This document shows positions 16,891 to 26,984 of a stretch of DNA of 64,000 bases, piece after piece (position 1 is the first letter of the stretch; each line of letters begins with the position of its first letter). Below the pieces are notes generated by a model. That model did not search any database, was not told where the DNA came from, and saw nothing but the letters and a program-made list of their open reading frames with translations. Source of the stretch: Rhodoluna sp. (GTDB lineage Bacteria > Actinomycetota > Actinomycetes > Actinomycetales > Microbacteriaceae); assembly GCA_024641985.1 (NCBI GenBank), contig JAHEBZ010000003.1:372001-436000 (forward strand), in the 5' to 3' direction. Both the position numbers and the translations under genes were made by a program.

Positions 16891-19746
16891 TTAGCTGCAA
16901 CCAGAGGTTGATCCACAGCCTTCACACACGTGGCATGAGCCCGAAGGGCGCATCTTGATGCCACAGCTAAAGCACAATGGAGCATCAGACTCTTTGCCCT
17001 GTAGCAATTCGAAAAGCTCTGCTGAAGAGTGCACCTCTTTGCGAGTAATTTCGACTGCCTGCGGTGCTGAAACAACCTCTGCTACTGCCTCGGCAATTGC
17101 TTCAATTGCCTCATCCACTGCAATGCTTGCCTCTGGAACGATGGCAACCGGGGCGGTGTAGGTGGCGCTTGCATCTAGAGCCGCTGAGCGCTCGGCCGAG
17201 GTGTGAATGCCGAGGTAGCTGCGAGTTTCGAATGGCAAGTAGTCAAGAGCCAGGCGACGGAAGATGTAGTCCATCAGCGACTTTGCCATGCGCACATCTG
17301 CGTCATCGGTTAGACCGGCAGGCTCGAACGAGACGTTGGTGAACTTCTGCACGAAGGTCTCCAACGGAACGCCGTATTGAAGGCCAATCGATACCGCGAT
17401 CGAGAAGGCATCCATAACGCCGGCGAGGGTCGAGCCCTGCTTTCCGAGCTTCAAGAACACCTCACCCAAGCCGCCATCTGGGTATGAGCCGGCAATCATG
17501 TAGCCCTCTGCTCCACCAACGGTAAACGAGGTGGTTGAAGATGGGCGTGACTTTGGCAAACGCTTGCGAATTGGGTGCGAAAGACCTGGAATCGAAGCGT
17601 TCGAAGCTGGTAGCTCTTCAGCCTTTTCGGCGGTTTTGGCCTTTGCATCTGAGAGCGGCTGACCAACCTTGCAGTTGTCGCGGTAGATGGCTAGAGCCTT
17701 GAGGCCCAACTTCCAGCCTTGGAAGTAAACATCGGCGATTTCTTCACGGGTTGCGGTCTCTGGCATGTTCACGGTCTTCGAAATTGCACCCGAGAGGAAC
17801 GGCTGAACCGCTGCCATCATGCGAACGTGACCCATTGGCTCGATGGCGCGAATACCAACGGCAGTGTCGAAGATTGCGTAGTGCTCGGTTTTTAGACCAG
17901 GCGCATCTACTACGTGACCATTGGCGCTGATGTGATCAACGATGGCTTCGATTGTTTCTTGTGAGTAACCGAGACGGTGAAGCGCGAACGGAATGGTTTG
18001 GTTGACGATCTGCATCGAGCCACCGGTTGAGAGCTTCTTGTACTTCACTAGTGAGAAGTCAGGCTCGATACCAGTGGTGTCACAGTCCATCATGAAGCCG
18101 ATGGTGCCGGTCGGTGCAAGAAGCGATGCCTGCGCGTTGCGCCATCCGTTGGCCTCACCGATCAGGGTGTTAAGTGCCCACTGCTCGTTGGCTGCTTCGA
18201 TGACTGAAACGTCGATGGCGCTAGCCGATCGAATTTGGTGGCTCGCTGATTCGTGCTTGCCCATGATGCGCTCGTGGCCAGCCTTGTTCTTGGCGAAGCC
18301 CGAGTATGGGCCAACCACGCCGGCCAGTTCTGCCGAGCGACGGTATGCCGTGCCGGTCATCAACGAGGTGATTGCCGCTGCAAGCGCGAAACCTTCTTGG
18401 CTGTCGTATGGAACACCGATAGCCATTAGCAATGCGCCAAGGTTTGCATAGCCGATTCCGAGCTGACGGAATGCGGTTGTGGTCTCGCCGATATTTTCGG
18501 TCGGGAAGTCTGCGAAGCAAATCGAGATATCCATCGCGGTGAAAATAAGTTCATTGGCCTTGATGAATTTATCGGTGTCGAATGAGCCATCTGGGTTCAA
18601 GAACTTGAGCAGGTTCAAGCTGGCGAGGTTACAGCTCGAGTTGTCGAGGTGCATGTATTCAGAACATGGGTTCGACGCGGTGATGCGACCTGATTCTGGA
18701 GTGGTGTGCCAGTCGTTGATGATGTCGTCATACTGGATGCCTGGGTCGGCACACTCCCATGCCGCGTCAGCAACCTTGGCCCAAAGTTCACGCGCATCAA
18801 CGGTCTCAATTACTTCACCGGTGGTGCGTGCACGTAGACCAAATTCGGTGCCGTGCTCGACGGCCAACATGAATTCTTCGTTTACGCGAACCGAGTTGTT
18901 GGCGTTCTGGTACTGAACCGAGTTGATGTCTTTGCCACCAAGCTCCATGTTGTAACCGGCGTCGCGAAGGACTCGAATCTTGCCTTCTTCACGAGACTTG
19001 GTCTCGACGAACTCTTCGATATCTGGGTGGTCGATGTCGAGCACTACCATCTTGGCCGCGCGGCGGGTTGCGCCACCCGATTTGATGGTTCCTGCTGAGG
19101 CGTCGGCACCGCGCATGAATGAAACAGGGCCCGAAGCAGAGCCGCCAGAACCCTTTAGAAGCTCTTTAGACGAGCGAATGCGTGAAAGGTTTAGGCCAGC
19201 ACCTGAACCACCCTTGAAGATCATGCCCTCCTCGCGGTACCAGTTCAAGATTGAATCCATCGAGTCGTCGACAGAGAGGATGAAACAAGCCGAAACCTGC
19301 TGCGGGCTCTTGGTGCCAACGTTGAACCAAACCGGCGAGTTGAAGCTGAAAACCTGGTTTAGCAGCATGTAGGTGAGCTCGTGCTCAAAAATGGTGGCGT
19401 CTTCTTCGGATGCAAAGTAACCGTGGTCGCGACCTGCCTGAGTGTAGGTAAGCACAACGCGGTTGATCAGCTGGCGCAGGCTGTACTCGCGCTCTGGAGT
19501 GCCCATGGCACCGCGGAAATACTTGGTGGTAACGATTGTGCTGGCGTTGATGCTCCAGAAATCTGGGAACTCGGCGCCGCGCTGTTCGAAAATGGTTTCG
19601 CCGGTCTGCCAGTTGGTTTGAACTACATCGCGATATTCCCAGTTGACCTGGTCATATGGGTGCACACCCTCGGTGGTGTAGATGCGGTTGATGGTGAGTC
19701 CCTTACCGGTTCCGGTTGAACCAGTGAAAGCTGTGGTGTCGGTCAC
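16891..19746 (-). CDS. nrdJ: Adenosylcobalamin-dependent ribonucleotide reductase (class II)
   Basis: Reduces ribonucleotides to deoxyribonucleotides using vitamin B12 as radical source, so it works with or without oxygen. The 951 residues show the catalytic barrel: NQVFSFNSPVWFNVG, FKGGSGAGLNLS, NPCSEYMHLDNSSCNLASLN (active-site Cys and Glu region), and LAPTGTIGFMMDCDTTG. The C-terminal zinc-ribbon-like tail carries several Cys (CFSCGIKM, CHVCEGCG) used for re-reduction. The start is GTG at 19746 with AAAGG upstream. It follows nrdR by 72 nt, and both are likely repressed through the NrdR boxes ahead of nrdR. No class I reductase appears in the window. Confidence 0.95.
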   Translation of the reverse strand: MTDTTAFTGSTGTGKGLTINRIYTTEGVHPYDQVNWEYRDVVQTNWQTGETIFEQRGAEFPDFWSINASTIVTTKYFRGAMGTPEREYSLRQLINRVVLTYTQAGRDHGYFASEEDATIFEHELTYMLLNQVFSFNSPVWFNVGTKSPQQVSACFILSVDDSMDSILNWYREEGMIFKGGSGAGLNLSRIRSSKELLKGSGGSASGPVSFMRGADASAGTIKSGGATRRAAKMVVLDIDHPDIEEFVETKSREEGKIRVLRDAGYNMELGGKDINSVQYQNANNSVRVNEEFMLAVEHGTEFGLRARTTGEVIETVDARELWAKVADAAWECADPGIQYDDIINDWHTTPESGRITASNPCSEYMHLDNSSCNLASLNLLKFLNPDGSFDTDKFIKANELIFTAMDISICFADFPTENIGETTTAFRQLGIGYANLGALLMAIGVPYDSQEGFALAAAITSLMTGTAYRRSAELAGVVGPYSGFAKNKAGHERIMGKHESASHQIRSASAIDVSVIEAANEQWALNTLIGEANGWRNAQASLLAPTGTIGFMMDCDTTGIEPDFSLVKYKKLSTGGSMQIVNQTIPFALHRLGYSQETIEAIVDHISANGHVVDAPGLKTEHYAIFDTAVGIRAIEPMGHVRMMAAVQPFLSGAISKTVNMPETATREEIADVYFQGWKLGLKALAIYRDNCKVGQPLSDAKAKTAEKAEELPASNASIPGLSHPIRKRLPKSRPSSTTSFTVGGAEGYMIAGSYPDGGLGEVFLKLGKQGSTLAGVMDAFSIAVSIGLQYGVPLETFVQKFTNVSFEPAGLTDDADVRMAKSLMDYIFRRLALDYLPFETRSYLGIHTSAERSAALDASATYTAPVAIVPEASIAVDEAIEAIAEAVAEVVSAPQAVEITRKEVHSSAELFELLQGKESDAPLCFSCGIKMRPSGSCHVCEGCGSTSGCS

Positions 19747-19818
19747 TGCTTTGCCTTTCGTAGATGTTGTTCTGAATTTGTTGAAATCTTTGGTCGCGCC
19801 CGAAGCGTTGCCGCAGTT

Positions 19819-20298
19819 TTAGCTGATTGCCCCCGATGAGGCAACCGCAGAGGCACGGTTTACCTTCAAGACGCTAATTGCCGCTTCGAAATCTTCGAGT
19901 GTTTCCCAACCTTGGTAAACGCTCGCGAAGCGCATAAACGCGACTTCATCAAGCTTTCTAAGCGGTTCCAGAATTGCTAGGCCAATCTCGTTGGCCTCAA
20001 TCTGGGCGGCACCGGTGGCCCTAACCGACTCTTCGACGGTTTGAGCCAACATTGCCAAGTCTGATTCTGAGACTGGTCGCCCCTGGCACGCTTTACGCAC
20101 GCCGTTCACGATCTTGTCTCTGCTGAATTGCTGAGTTACTCCGCTGCGTTTGACCACGGTGAGGCTTGCAGTTTCTGTTGTGCTGAAACGCATATTGCAC
20201 TCTGGGCACTGCCTGCGGCGACGAATCGACGAACCATCATCTGAAGTTCGTGAATCGGTGACTCTGGAGTCTGGGTAACGACAAAACGGGCAATGCAC
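19819..20298 (-). CDS. nrdR: Transcriptional repressor NrdR
   Basis: Zinc-ribbon and ATP-cone regulator that represses ribonucleotide reductase genes when dATP/ATP signals sufficiency. The 159 residues have the four-Cys ribbon (MHCPFC and [10 protein letters not shown]), the basic SSIRRRRQ segment for DNA contact, and an ATP-cone ([24 protein letters not shown] starts it). The start codon is GTG at 20298 with AGGGG-like sequence about 12 nt upstream. Two matching 16-bp NrdR boxes lie 62 and 93 nt ahead of the start, so the gene appears self-regulated together with nrdJ. Confidence 0.96.
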   Translation of the reverse strand: MHCPFCRYPDSRVTDSRTSDDGSSIRRRRQCPECNMRFSTTETASLTVVKRSGVTQQFSRDKIVNGVRKACQGRPVSESDLAMLAQTVEESVRATGAAQIEANEIGLAILEPLRKLDEVAFMRFASVYQGWETLEDFEAAISVLKVNRASAVASSGAIS

Positions 20299-20359
20299 GG
20301 TGAATCACGCCCCTTTTCCACAATTTTGCTGAAGTTATCCACAGAAAATCACTTTATTT

Positions 20360-20375
20360 GCACTAGATGTGGATA
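20360..20375. promoter_or_regulatory. NrdR box 1
   Basis: GCACTAGATGTGGATA fits the known pattern acaCwAtATaTwGtgt at the conserved C-T-A, A-T, T and G positions. It pairs with box 2 at a start-to-start distance of 31 nt, the three-turn spacing typical of NrdR operators. Confidence 0.75.
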
Positions 20376-20390
20376 GATTTCTTTGTGCAA

Positions 20391-20406
20391 CCCCTATATC
20401 TTGTGG
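20391..20406. promoter_or_regulatory. NrdR box 2
   Basis: CCCCTATATCTTGTGG matches the NrdR consensus core CTATAT..TTGTG closely. It lies 15 nt from the end of box 1, upstream of nrdR. Confidence 0.8.
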
Positions 20407-20497
20407 TTTGTGGTGATTTGATGCAAATTTCAACAACGGTCGGCGTGTCGGTCAAAATTGCTTGGATTCACGGCAAATTGAGCCTCTTGCGGCGAGC

Positions 20498-20522
20498 AAA
20501 AGGGCATGATTGTGCCCAAAAT
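20498..20522 (-). terminator. Weak hairpin downstream of hisD
   Basis: On the minus strand GGGCA and TGCCC pair across a 6-nt loop and are followed by TTTTGCT, about 16 nt after the hisD stop. The stem is only 5 bp, so termination here is uncertain. Confidence 0.35.
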
Positions 20523-20537
20523 TTAATAAAAGATTAT

Positions 20538-21863
20538 TTATTCGAACCGAGCAGCAACGGCTTCACCATGCGCCGGCAACCCCTCGGCGTTGGCAAAGCT
20601 TTGAACCATCTTAGAAATCGGTTCGAGCCCTTCGCGGTTGTAGTCGATGATCTGCTGAGGACGTAAGAAACTGTGCACCCCCAGCCCCGAGCCAAATTTG
20701 GCTTGCTGGCCAGTGGGCAAAACGTGCGAAGATCCGGCCATATAATCGCCAAGGCTGACCGGCGAAAACTCACCCAAGAAGATGGCGCCAGCATTGGTGA
20801 TTCGCTTCAGCACGGCTTCGTTGTCGCGAGTGTGAATTTCTAGGTGTTCCGTGGCGTAGTCATTTGAGACTTGAATGGCCGCGTCGAGGTTATCGACCAA
20901 CAAGATGGCTGACTGTTGGCCCGCTAATGCTGCCGACACACGCTCGGAGTGTGATGTGCTAGCGACTATAGCTGGCAATTCTCGCTGGACCTGCTCGGCA
21001 ATTTCCAATGAGTCCGTTACCAACACCGAGGCGGCGGCCTCGTCGTGTTCAGCCTGGCTTACCAAGTCGTAGGCAATCAGCTTGGCATCGGCTGAATTGT
21101 CGGCCAAAATCAAAATTTCCGTAGTTCCGGCCTCCGAGTCAATGCCGATTTTGCCACGTAAAGCCCGTTTAGCGGCGGCTACAAAGATGTTTCCGGGGCC
21201 GGTAACAAGATTTACTGGTTCGAACCCGATGGTTGGCAGGCCGTAAGCAAAGGCTGCAACCGCAGCTGGCCCACCCATGCAATAAACCTGCTCAACCCCC
21301 AAAAGTGCTGCCGTCGCTAAAACCGTAGGGTGCGGCCTGCCGCCGAAATCTTTTTGGGCCGGCGAGGCCACAGCGAGGCGCCCCACCCCGGCAACCTGCG
21401 CTGGAACCACATTCATAATTACGCTCGATGGGTAAACAGCCTTGCCGCCGGGCACATACAAGCCAACCGAATCAACCGGCTGCCAACGTTGGCGAACAAT
21501 TGCACCTGAGGCTAATTCGACCCGAGTATCGACTGGCAAGTTTGCCGTTGATACCTTTCGCACTCGCTCGATGGCCTGTTCGATGGCCAATCGAAGATCT
21601 GCATCTAAAGACGAAAGAGCTGCGGCCAACTCTTCTTTACCAACCAAAAGCGGTCTCGGGTCTACCCCGTCACGCTGCTTGGTTACATCAACCACAGCGG
21701 CTTCGCCCCTAACGCGCACATCTTCAAGCAATGGTGAAATTAACTCGATGGCTTCTGTGATGTCGAGGGCTGCTCTCGGAAGCGCCAAATTCAATTCGCT
21801 ACTGCTCAGTGACTTGCCACGCAAATCTAGAGTGCGCAGCGCGAACGCATTCTTTTCGCCCAT
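20538..21863 (-). CDS. hisD: Histidinol dehydrogenase
   Basis: Last two steps of histidine synthesis: oxidises L-histidinol to L-histidine with NAD and zinc. The 441 residues contain GLYVPGGKAVYPSS (signature start), VTGPGNIFVAAAKR, GTTEILILAD and SQAEHDEAAASVLVT (zinc and catalytic region), and GSSHVLPTG with the late HSFLRPQQI. GGAGG sits 5 nt before the ATG. No other his genes follow; the next gene on the strand is nrdR, separated by 239 nt holding NrdR boxes, so hisD stands alone here. Confidence 0.96.
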   Translation of the reverse strand: MGEKNAFALRTLDLRGKSLSSSELNLALPRAALDITEAIELISPLLEDVRVRGEAAVVDVTKQRDGVDPRPLLVGKEELAAALSSLDADLRLAIEQAIERVRKVSTANLPVDTRVELASGAIVRQRWQPVDSVGLYVPGGKAVYPSSVIMNVVPAQVAGVGRLAVASPAQKDFGGRPHPTVLATAALLGVEQVYCMGGPAAVAAFAYGLPTIGFEPVNLVTGPGNIFVAAAKRALRGKIGIDSEAGTTEILILADNSADAKLIAYDLVSQAEHDEAAASVLVTDSLEIAEQVQRELPAIVASTSHSERVSAALAGQQSAILLVDNLDAAIQVSNDYATEHLEIHTRDNEAVLKRITNAGAIFLGEFSPVSLGDYMAGSSHVLPTGQQAKFGSGLGVHSFLRPQQIIDYNREGLEPISKMVQSFANAEGLPAHGEAVAARFE

Positions 21864-21954
21864 GGTTACCTCCGGTTACATCGTCTCAATTCTAAAGCGA
21901 AGGTCTACCCGCGAGGTTCGGTATCGTTGAAGCTACGCACATAGAGGACCACGA

Positions 21955-22470
21955 ATGCCAAACCTTGAGCCACAATCAGACCCCATCGAAGCGCTTCGCG
22001 CCACATTTAGGCGCCACGCCTCTGGCGTTTCGGTGATCACCACCGTGGCCGCAAACGGATCACCGGTTGGCTTTACTGCCACCTCAATGACATCGCTTGG
22101 CGCAAACCCTCCCCTTGCCAGCTTTAACGTTGCTCGAGGCTCAAGCACCTGGCCAAGCATCGAAAAGGCTGAATACGTGGCAATTCACACCCTCGGCGCT
22201 ACCAATCTTGAACTAGCAACGCGCATGGCAGCCGACCACACGCAAAGATTTGTGGCTAACGATTGGACGTTTGGGCCTCACGGTGTGCCAATTTTTGGTG
22301 CCGCGACAGCAATTTTGATCGCTAAGGTTCGCCAGGTTGTTAACATCGAGGCAAACGCCGTGGTGATTGTAGACATTGTTGAGGGTTTGCTTGGCGAAAC
22401 CGACGATGCCCTGCTGTATTGCCAGCGTCAATATTTCAGCCCGGGTCAGGCGCTTCAAATCGGCAACTAG
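21955..22470 (+). CDS. Flavin reductase-like FMN-binding protein
   Basis: Predicted flavin reductase or the reductase partner of a two-component flavin monooxygenase. The 171 residues show the split-barrel FMN-binding fold: FRRHASGVSVITTVAANGSPVG, FTATSMTSLGANPPLASFN, and the late VVIVDIVEG with a terminal CQRQYFSPG. AGAGGA lies 6 nt before the ATG. No monooxygenase partner is adjacent: it is flanked by hisD (divergent) and dnaE (convergent), so its substrate is unknown. Members also act as small-molecule flavin oxidoreductases. Confidence 0.85.
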   Translation: MPNLEPQSDPIEALRATFRRHASGVSVITTVAANGSPVGFTATSMTSLGANPPLASFNVARGSSTWPSIEKAEYVAIHTLGATNLELATRMAADHTQRFVANDWTFGPHGVPIFGAATAILIAKVRQVVNIEANAVVIVDIVEGLLGETDDALLYCQRQYFSPGQALQIGN

Positions 22471-22499
22471 CCACCAATACGTTTGACTCGAGGCTGGCT

Positions 22500-25400
22500 C
22501 TAGCCCAGGCAACCAGCGCCTAGCAACACCTTCAGCTCGCCATAAAGATCGCCTGATGTTGAAACCGTGGGCTGAAGCCTAAACATTCGCTCGCCTTCGG
22601 CACCCACCAACCGAACCAGAACATCTTGCTTGCCAGCGTGCACCCGCAGAATGCGATCTAGCTCTTCTAGCGTTTCTCGGTTGGCATCGGTTTCATTTAG
22701 TCGAATAGTAAGCGGGGCGGTTTGCTCGGCTGCACCCGCCTCGATTGTCTCGATCGAATAGCAGTGAATGCTATTGCCATCATCGCGCTGGCTTAGGCGG
22801 CCGCGCACCACAACAACTTGGTCGGCTTCTAGGTTGCGCCCAAACTCTTGGTAGGTCTTGCCCATCAGCATCACGTTGATTTCGCCCTCAAAATCTTCAA
22901 GCACTACGGCACCGTAAGGATTGCCCGAAGCTCTGGCAACCTTGTGCTGCACGGAGGTAACCAGGCCGGCGACTGTGACGGTTTCGCCATCGGCTATGTT
23001 TTCGGCCGAAGCGATCTCAGCAATCGTGCGCTCTGAATAGCGAGCCAATTGGGCCTCGCGCCCGGCTAGCGGGTGGTCGCTTACATAGAGACCAAGCATG
23101 TCGCGCTCGAAGGCCAGTTTCTCTTTTTTTGGCCACTCTGGTCGATCAGGCACCGAGCCACCAAGCATGTCGTCGATGCCGGCATCGTCGAAAAGTGACC
23201 CAAACAGATCTACTTGCCCCACCGCCTCGTTGCGCTTAAGCGAAGCTTGCGCGTCTACGGCCTCTTCGTGAATTTCAACAAGTGACCTACGAGTATTGCC
23301 AAGGTCGTCAAACGCACCCGCTTTAATGAGCGATTCGATAACACGCTTTGAACACACGATTGCCGGCACTTTGCGCAAAAAATCATGGAATGACGTGAAG
23401 CGCGACTTCTCGGTGCGGGCCAAAGCTATTCCCTCGACCACATTGAGGCCAACATTTCTGACTGCACCTAAACCAAAACGAATGTCTTTGCCAACTGCGC
23501 TAAATGCGGCGATTGACTCGTTAACATCGGGAGCCAAAACGTTGATGCCCATGCGGCGACATTCTGAGAGGTATAGACCCAGTTTGTCTTTTGAATCGCC
23601 AACTGAGGTGAGCAGCGCCGCCATGTATTCGGCAGGGTAATTTGCTTTGAGATAGGCGGTCCAATACGAAAGAACGCCGTAGGCTGCGCTGTGTGCGCGG
23701 TTAAACGCATAGTCGGCGAACGGCAAGAGTGTGTCCCAAAGCGCCTTAATGGCGGCCTCCGAGTAGCCGTTTGCCTTCATGCCGTCAGAGAAGCCTTCAT
23801 ATTGCTTGTCTAGCTCTTCTTTGTTTTTCTTACCCATGGCACGACGCAGCAGGTCGGCCTTACCTAAAGTGAAGCCGGCTGCCTTTTGAGCCGCTGCCAT
23901 AACCTGCTCTTGATAAACAATCAGCCCATAAGTTGGGTCAAGAACTTCGGCGAGAGATTCAGATAACTCTTCGTGCACCGAATCAACCTCTTGCAAGCCG
24001 TTCTTGCGCAACGCGTAGTTGGTGTGCGAGTTCATACCCATCGGGCCTGGGCGATACAGTGCGATTACCGCTGAGATGTGCTCGAAAAGGGTCGGCTTCA
24101 AGAGCCGCAACAGCGAACGCATGGCGCTTCCGTCGAGCTGAAAAACACCCAGGGTGTCACCGCGTGACAGCAGATCAAAGGTGGCCTCGTCGGCATCGAG
24201 GTCTAGATCCTCAAGAATTACGGTTTCGCCGCGGTTCGATTTGATGTTCGCCAAGGTGTCATCGAGCACGGTTAAATTTCGTAGACCCAGGAAGTCCATT
24301 TTGAGCAGGCCGAGCTTCTCGCAAGGAGGCTGATCAAATTGCGTGATAATTGCGCCGTCGTCTTCGCGCTTCATGATCGGAATTACATCGATGAGCGGTT
24401 CAGCCGACATAATTACGCCCGCAGCATGAACGCCCCACTGACGCTTGAGAGACTCGAGCCCCTTGGCCAACTCAAAAACAGTGGCAGAGTCTTCGTCGCC
24501 CTCGATTAGGTCGCGAAAATCTTGGGCCTCTTTGTAGCGATCAGATTTTTTGTCGATAAGGTCGTTTAGAGCAACGTCGCGGCCAAGAACCATTGGTGGC
24601 ATTGCCTTGGTCAACTTTTCACCGACCGAATATGGCATGGCCAGCACACGGCCAGCATCTTTAAGCGCCTGCTTAGCCTTAATGGTTCCAAAGGTAACAA
24701 TCTGCGCCACACGGTCATCGCCGTATTTGTCGGAAACGTAGCGGATAACCTCGCTACGACGGCGATCATCGAAATCGACATCGATATCTGGCATTGAAAC
24801 GCGTTCTGGGTTCAAGAAACGCTCGAAAATTAGGCCATGCTTCACCGGGTCAAGCTCGGTGATGCCGAGCGCATAGGCCACGATTGAACCAGCTGCCGAG
24901 CCTCGGCCCGGTCCAACGCGAATTCCCTGAGCTCTTGCCCAAGCAATGAAGTCGGCTACCACCAGGAAGTAACCGGGAAAACCCATTTGCTTGATTACTT
25001 CAACCTCGTAGGACACCTGTTTGGCCTGCGCCTCGGGAATTTCACCCTTGTAGCGACGATCCATTCCGGCGGCAACCTCTTGCTCGAACCAGGTGGCTTC
25101 GGTGAATGCCTCTGGCACCGGGAACCTTGGCATAAGTTCACGCTCTACGAATTCCACTTCGCAGCGCTCGGCAATTAATAGCGTGTTGTCGCAGGACTCT
25201 GGGTGATCGGCGAACAAGGCGCGCATCTGTGCCGGAGTCTTTAAATAAAACTCCTGCGAATCAAATTTAAATCGCTTGGGATCAATCAGGGTTGAGCCGG
25301 ATTGCACACAGAGGAGCGCTTCGTGGGCGGAGGCATCGCCGGCATGCGTGTAGTGCAAATCATTTGTGGCTAGCAATGGCATGTCTAGCTCTTTGGCCAG

Positions 25401-26024
25401 TTTTAGCAAATCTGACATGGTTCGGCGTTCGATTTCTAGGCCGTGATCCATGATTTCGGCGAAGAAATTCTCTTTGCCGAAAATATCTTGAAACTCGCTA
25501 GCAGCCTTGCGCGCCTCTTCGTACTGCCCCAATCGAAGTCGGGTTTGAATTTCTCCCGAAACACAACCGGTCGTGGCAATGATTCCTTTGCCATAGGTGT
25601 TCAATAACTCGCGGTCCATGCGCGGCTTGAAATAGTAACCGTCAAGCCATGCTTTCGATGACATGCGAAACAAGTTGTACATTCCGGCGGTGTTCTCGGC
25701 GAACATCGTCATGTGCGTATACGCGCCGCCACCAGAAACATCACCATCAATGTCGGGGCTGGTTGCCCAGCGCACTCGGCTGCGGTCTTGCCTTGCTGTT
25801 CCGGGTGAGAGGTAGGCCTCAATGCCGATGATCGGCTTTACGCCGGCAGCTTTGGCGGTTTTATAAAAATCGAATGCGCCGTGATTATTACCGTGGTCGC
25901 TGATGCCGATGGCAGGCATACCCTGAGCGGCAACTTCTTCGATCAGCGGCTTGATTCGAGCGGCGCCGTCGAGCATCGAATATTCGGTGTGAACGTGCAG
26001 GTGCACGAAGGAGTCTTCGGACAT
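22500..26024 (-). CDS. dnaE: DNA polymerase III alpha subunit
   Basis: Replicative DNA polymerase, DnaE1 type, 1174 residues. Domains in order: PHP domain (from HLHVHTEYSMLDG, with ISDHGNN, TTGCVSGEI and ATNDLHYTH) that looks to keep its metal ligands; palm and fingers with GPGRGSAAGSIVAYALGI and the catalytic acids in PDIDVDFDDRRR; helix-hairpin-helix region; OB fold near 990-1070. In mycobacteria an intact PHP domain supplies proofreading, so the same is likely here, by inference. AGGAG precedes the ATG. It ends the long minus-strand run that begins at mraZ and is convergent with the flavin reductase. Confidence 0.97.
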   Translation of the reverse strand: MSEDSFVHLHVHTEYSMLDGAARIKPLIEEVAAQGMPAIGISDHGNNHGAFDFYKTAKAAGVKPIIGIEAYLSPGTARQDRSRVRWATSPDIDGDVSGGGAYTHMTMFAENTAGMYNLFRMSSKAWLDGYYFKPRMDRELLNTYGKGIIATTGCVSGEIQTRLRLGQYEEARKAASEFQDIFGKENFFAEIMDHGLEIERRTMSDLLKLAKELDMPLLATNDLHYTHAGDASAHEALLCVQSGSTLIDPKRFKFDSQEFYLKTPAQMRALFADHPESCDNTLLIAERCEVEFVERELMPRFPVPEAFTEATWFEQEVAAGMDRRYKGEIPEAQAKQVSYEVEVIKQMGFPGYFLVVADFIAWARAQGIRVGPGRGSAAGSIVAYALGITELDPVKHGLIFERFLNPERVSMPDIDVDFDDRRRSEVIRYVSDKYGDDRVAQIVTFGTIKAKQALKDAGRVLAMPYSVGEKLTKAMPPMVLGRDVALNDLIDKKSDRYKEAQDFRDLIEGDEDSATVFELAKGLESLKRQWGVHAAGVIMSAEPLIDVIPIMKREDDGAIITQFDQPPCEKLGLLKMDFLGLRNLTVLDDTLANIKSNRGETVILEDLDLDADEATFDLLSRGDTLGVFQLDGSAMRSLLRLLKPTLFEHISAVIALYRPGPMGMNSHTNYALRKNGLQEVDSVHEELSESLAEVLDPTYGLIVYQEQVMAAAQKAAGFTLGKADLLRRAMGKKNKEELDKQYEGFSDGMKANGYSEAAIKALWDTLLPFADYAFNRAHSAAYGVLSYWTAYLKANYPAEYMAALLTSVGDSKDKLGLYLSECRRMGINVLAPDVNESIAAFSAVGKDIRFGLGAVRNVGLNVVEGIALARTEKSRFTSFHDFLRKVPAIVCSKRVIESLIKAGAFDDLGNTRRSLVEIHEEAVDAQASLKRNEAVGQVDLFGSLFDDAGIDDMLGGSVPDRPEWPKKEKLAFERDMLGLYVSDHPLAGREAQLARYSERTIAEIASAENIADGETVTVAGLVTSVQHKVARASGNPYGAVVLEDFEGEINVMLMGKTYQEFGRNLEADQVVVVRGRLSQRDDGNSIHCYSIETIEAGAAEQTAPLTIRLNETDANRETLEELDRILRVHAGKQDVLVRLVGAEGERMFRLQPTVSTSGDLYGELKVLLGAGCLG

Positions 26025-26060
26025 AGCCTTAAACTCCTTTCGATTGGGTGGGTGTTAAGC

Positions 26061-26984
26061 CTAACTGCGCAACAGGTTTAGAGCGTGCTGCAACTCGGCC
26101 GGATATGAGCTCTCAAACGAGACCTGCTCCCCCGATGTGGGATGTTCAAAACTTAGCCGCAGCGCGTGCAACCACTGCCTATCTAGACCCAATTTAGCCG
26201 CCAATTTAGGATCAGCGCCATACATGCTGTCGCCAACGAGTGGATGCCTGAAAGCAGAAAAATGCACGCGAATTTGGTGGGTTCTGCCGGTTTCAAGATT
26301 TACTTCAACCAGTGAGGCTGCCGGAAACGCTTCAAGTGTCTTGTAGTGAGTAACCGAGTGCTTGCCGTCATTAGAAACGGTGAATTTGAATTCGGCTTTT
26401 GGGTGACGAGCAATCGGAGCGTCGAAGGTTCCCGCCAAGGGATCTGGATGCCCCTGAATCACGGCGTGATAAATCTTGTGTACCGCACGGTCTCGAAAAG
26501 CCTGTTTCAACCTCGAGTATGCGATTTCAGATTTGGCAAGGGTCATGAGCCCGCTGGTGCCAACATCGAGGCGTTGCACGATGCCTTGGCGCTCTGGGGC
26601 CCCGGAGGTGCTGATCTGAATGCCAAGGGCGAGCAACGCACCCGGCACAGTCGGGCCATCCCAGCCAACCGATGGATGAGCAGCTACTCCCGCAGGTTTG
26701 TCGATGACGACAATGTCTGCATCTTGATAGACAATTTTGAAACCTTCTACTTCAACCGGGATGATTTCTAGCTGGTTTTTCGGTTTTGGCAGGCTCACCT
26801 CTAAGAATGCACCCGGCGCTAACCGGTCAGATTTGCCTACGACTTTTCCGTTCATTTGAATCAGGCCATCATTAGCCATTTCGGCTACTACGGTGCGAGA
26901 TAACCCCATCAACTTGGCAACGCCGGCATCTACCCTCTCACCGGCAAGCCCCTCGGGCACAGGCAACAGCTTGGTTTCGTTCAT
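26061..26984 (-). CDS. RluD-family pseudouridine synthase
   Basis: Converts uridines in ribosomal RNA to pseudouridine; RluD-type members act on 23S rRNA. The 307 residues have an N-terminal S4 RNA-binding domain ([25 protein letters not shown] begins it), then the catalytic domain with [13 protein letters not shown] and the active-site motif [10 protein letters not shown] (catalytic Asp), followed by [17 protein letters not shown]. It overlaps lspA by 4 nt, an arrangement kept in many actinobacteria and firmicutes. The exact rRNA position cannot be told from sequence. Confidence 0.92.
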   Translation of the reverse strand: MNETKLLPVPEGLAGERVDAGVAKLMGLSRTVVAEMANDGLIQMNGKVVGKSDRLAPGAFLEVSLPKPKNQLEIIPVEVEGFKIVYQDADIVVIDKPAGVAAHPSVGWDGPTVPGALLALGIQISTSGAPERQGIVQRLDVGTSGLMTLAKSEIAYSRLKQAFRDRAVHKIYHAVIQGHPDPLAGTFDAPIARHPKAEFKFTVSNDGKHSVTHYKTLEAFPAASLVEVNLETGRTHQIRVHFSAFRHPLVGDSMYGADPKLAAKLGLDRQWLHALRLSFEHPTSGEQVSFESSYPAELQHALNLLRS

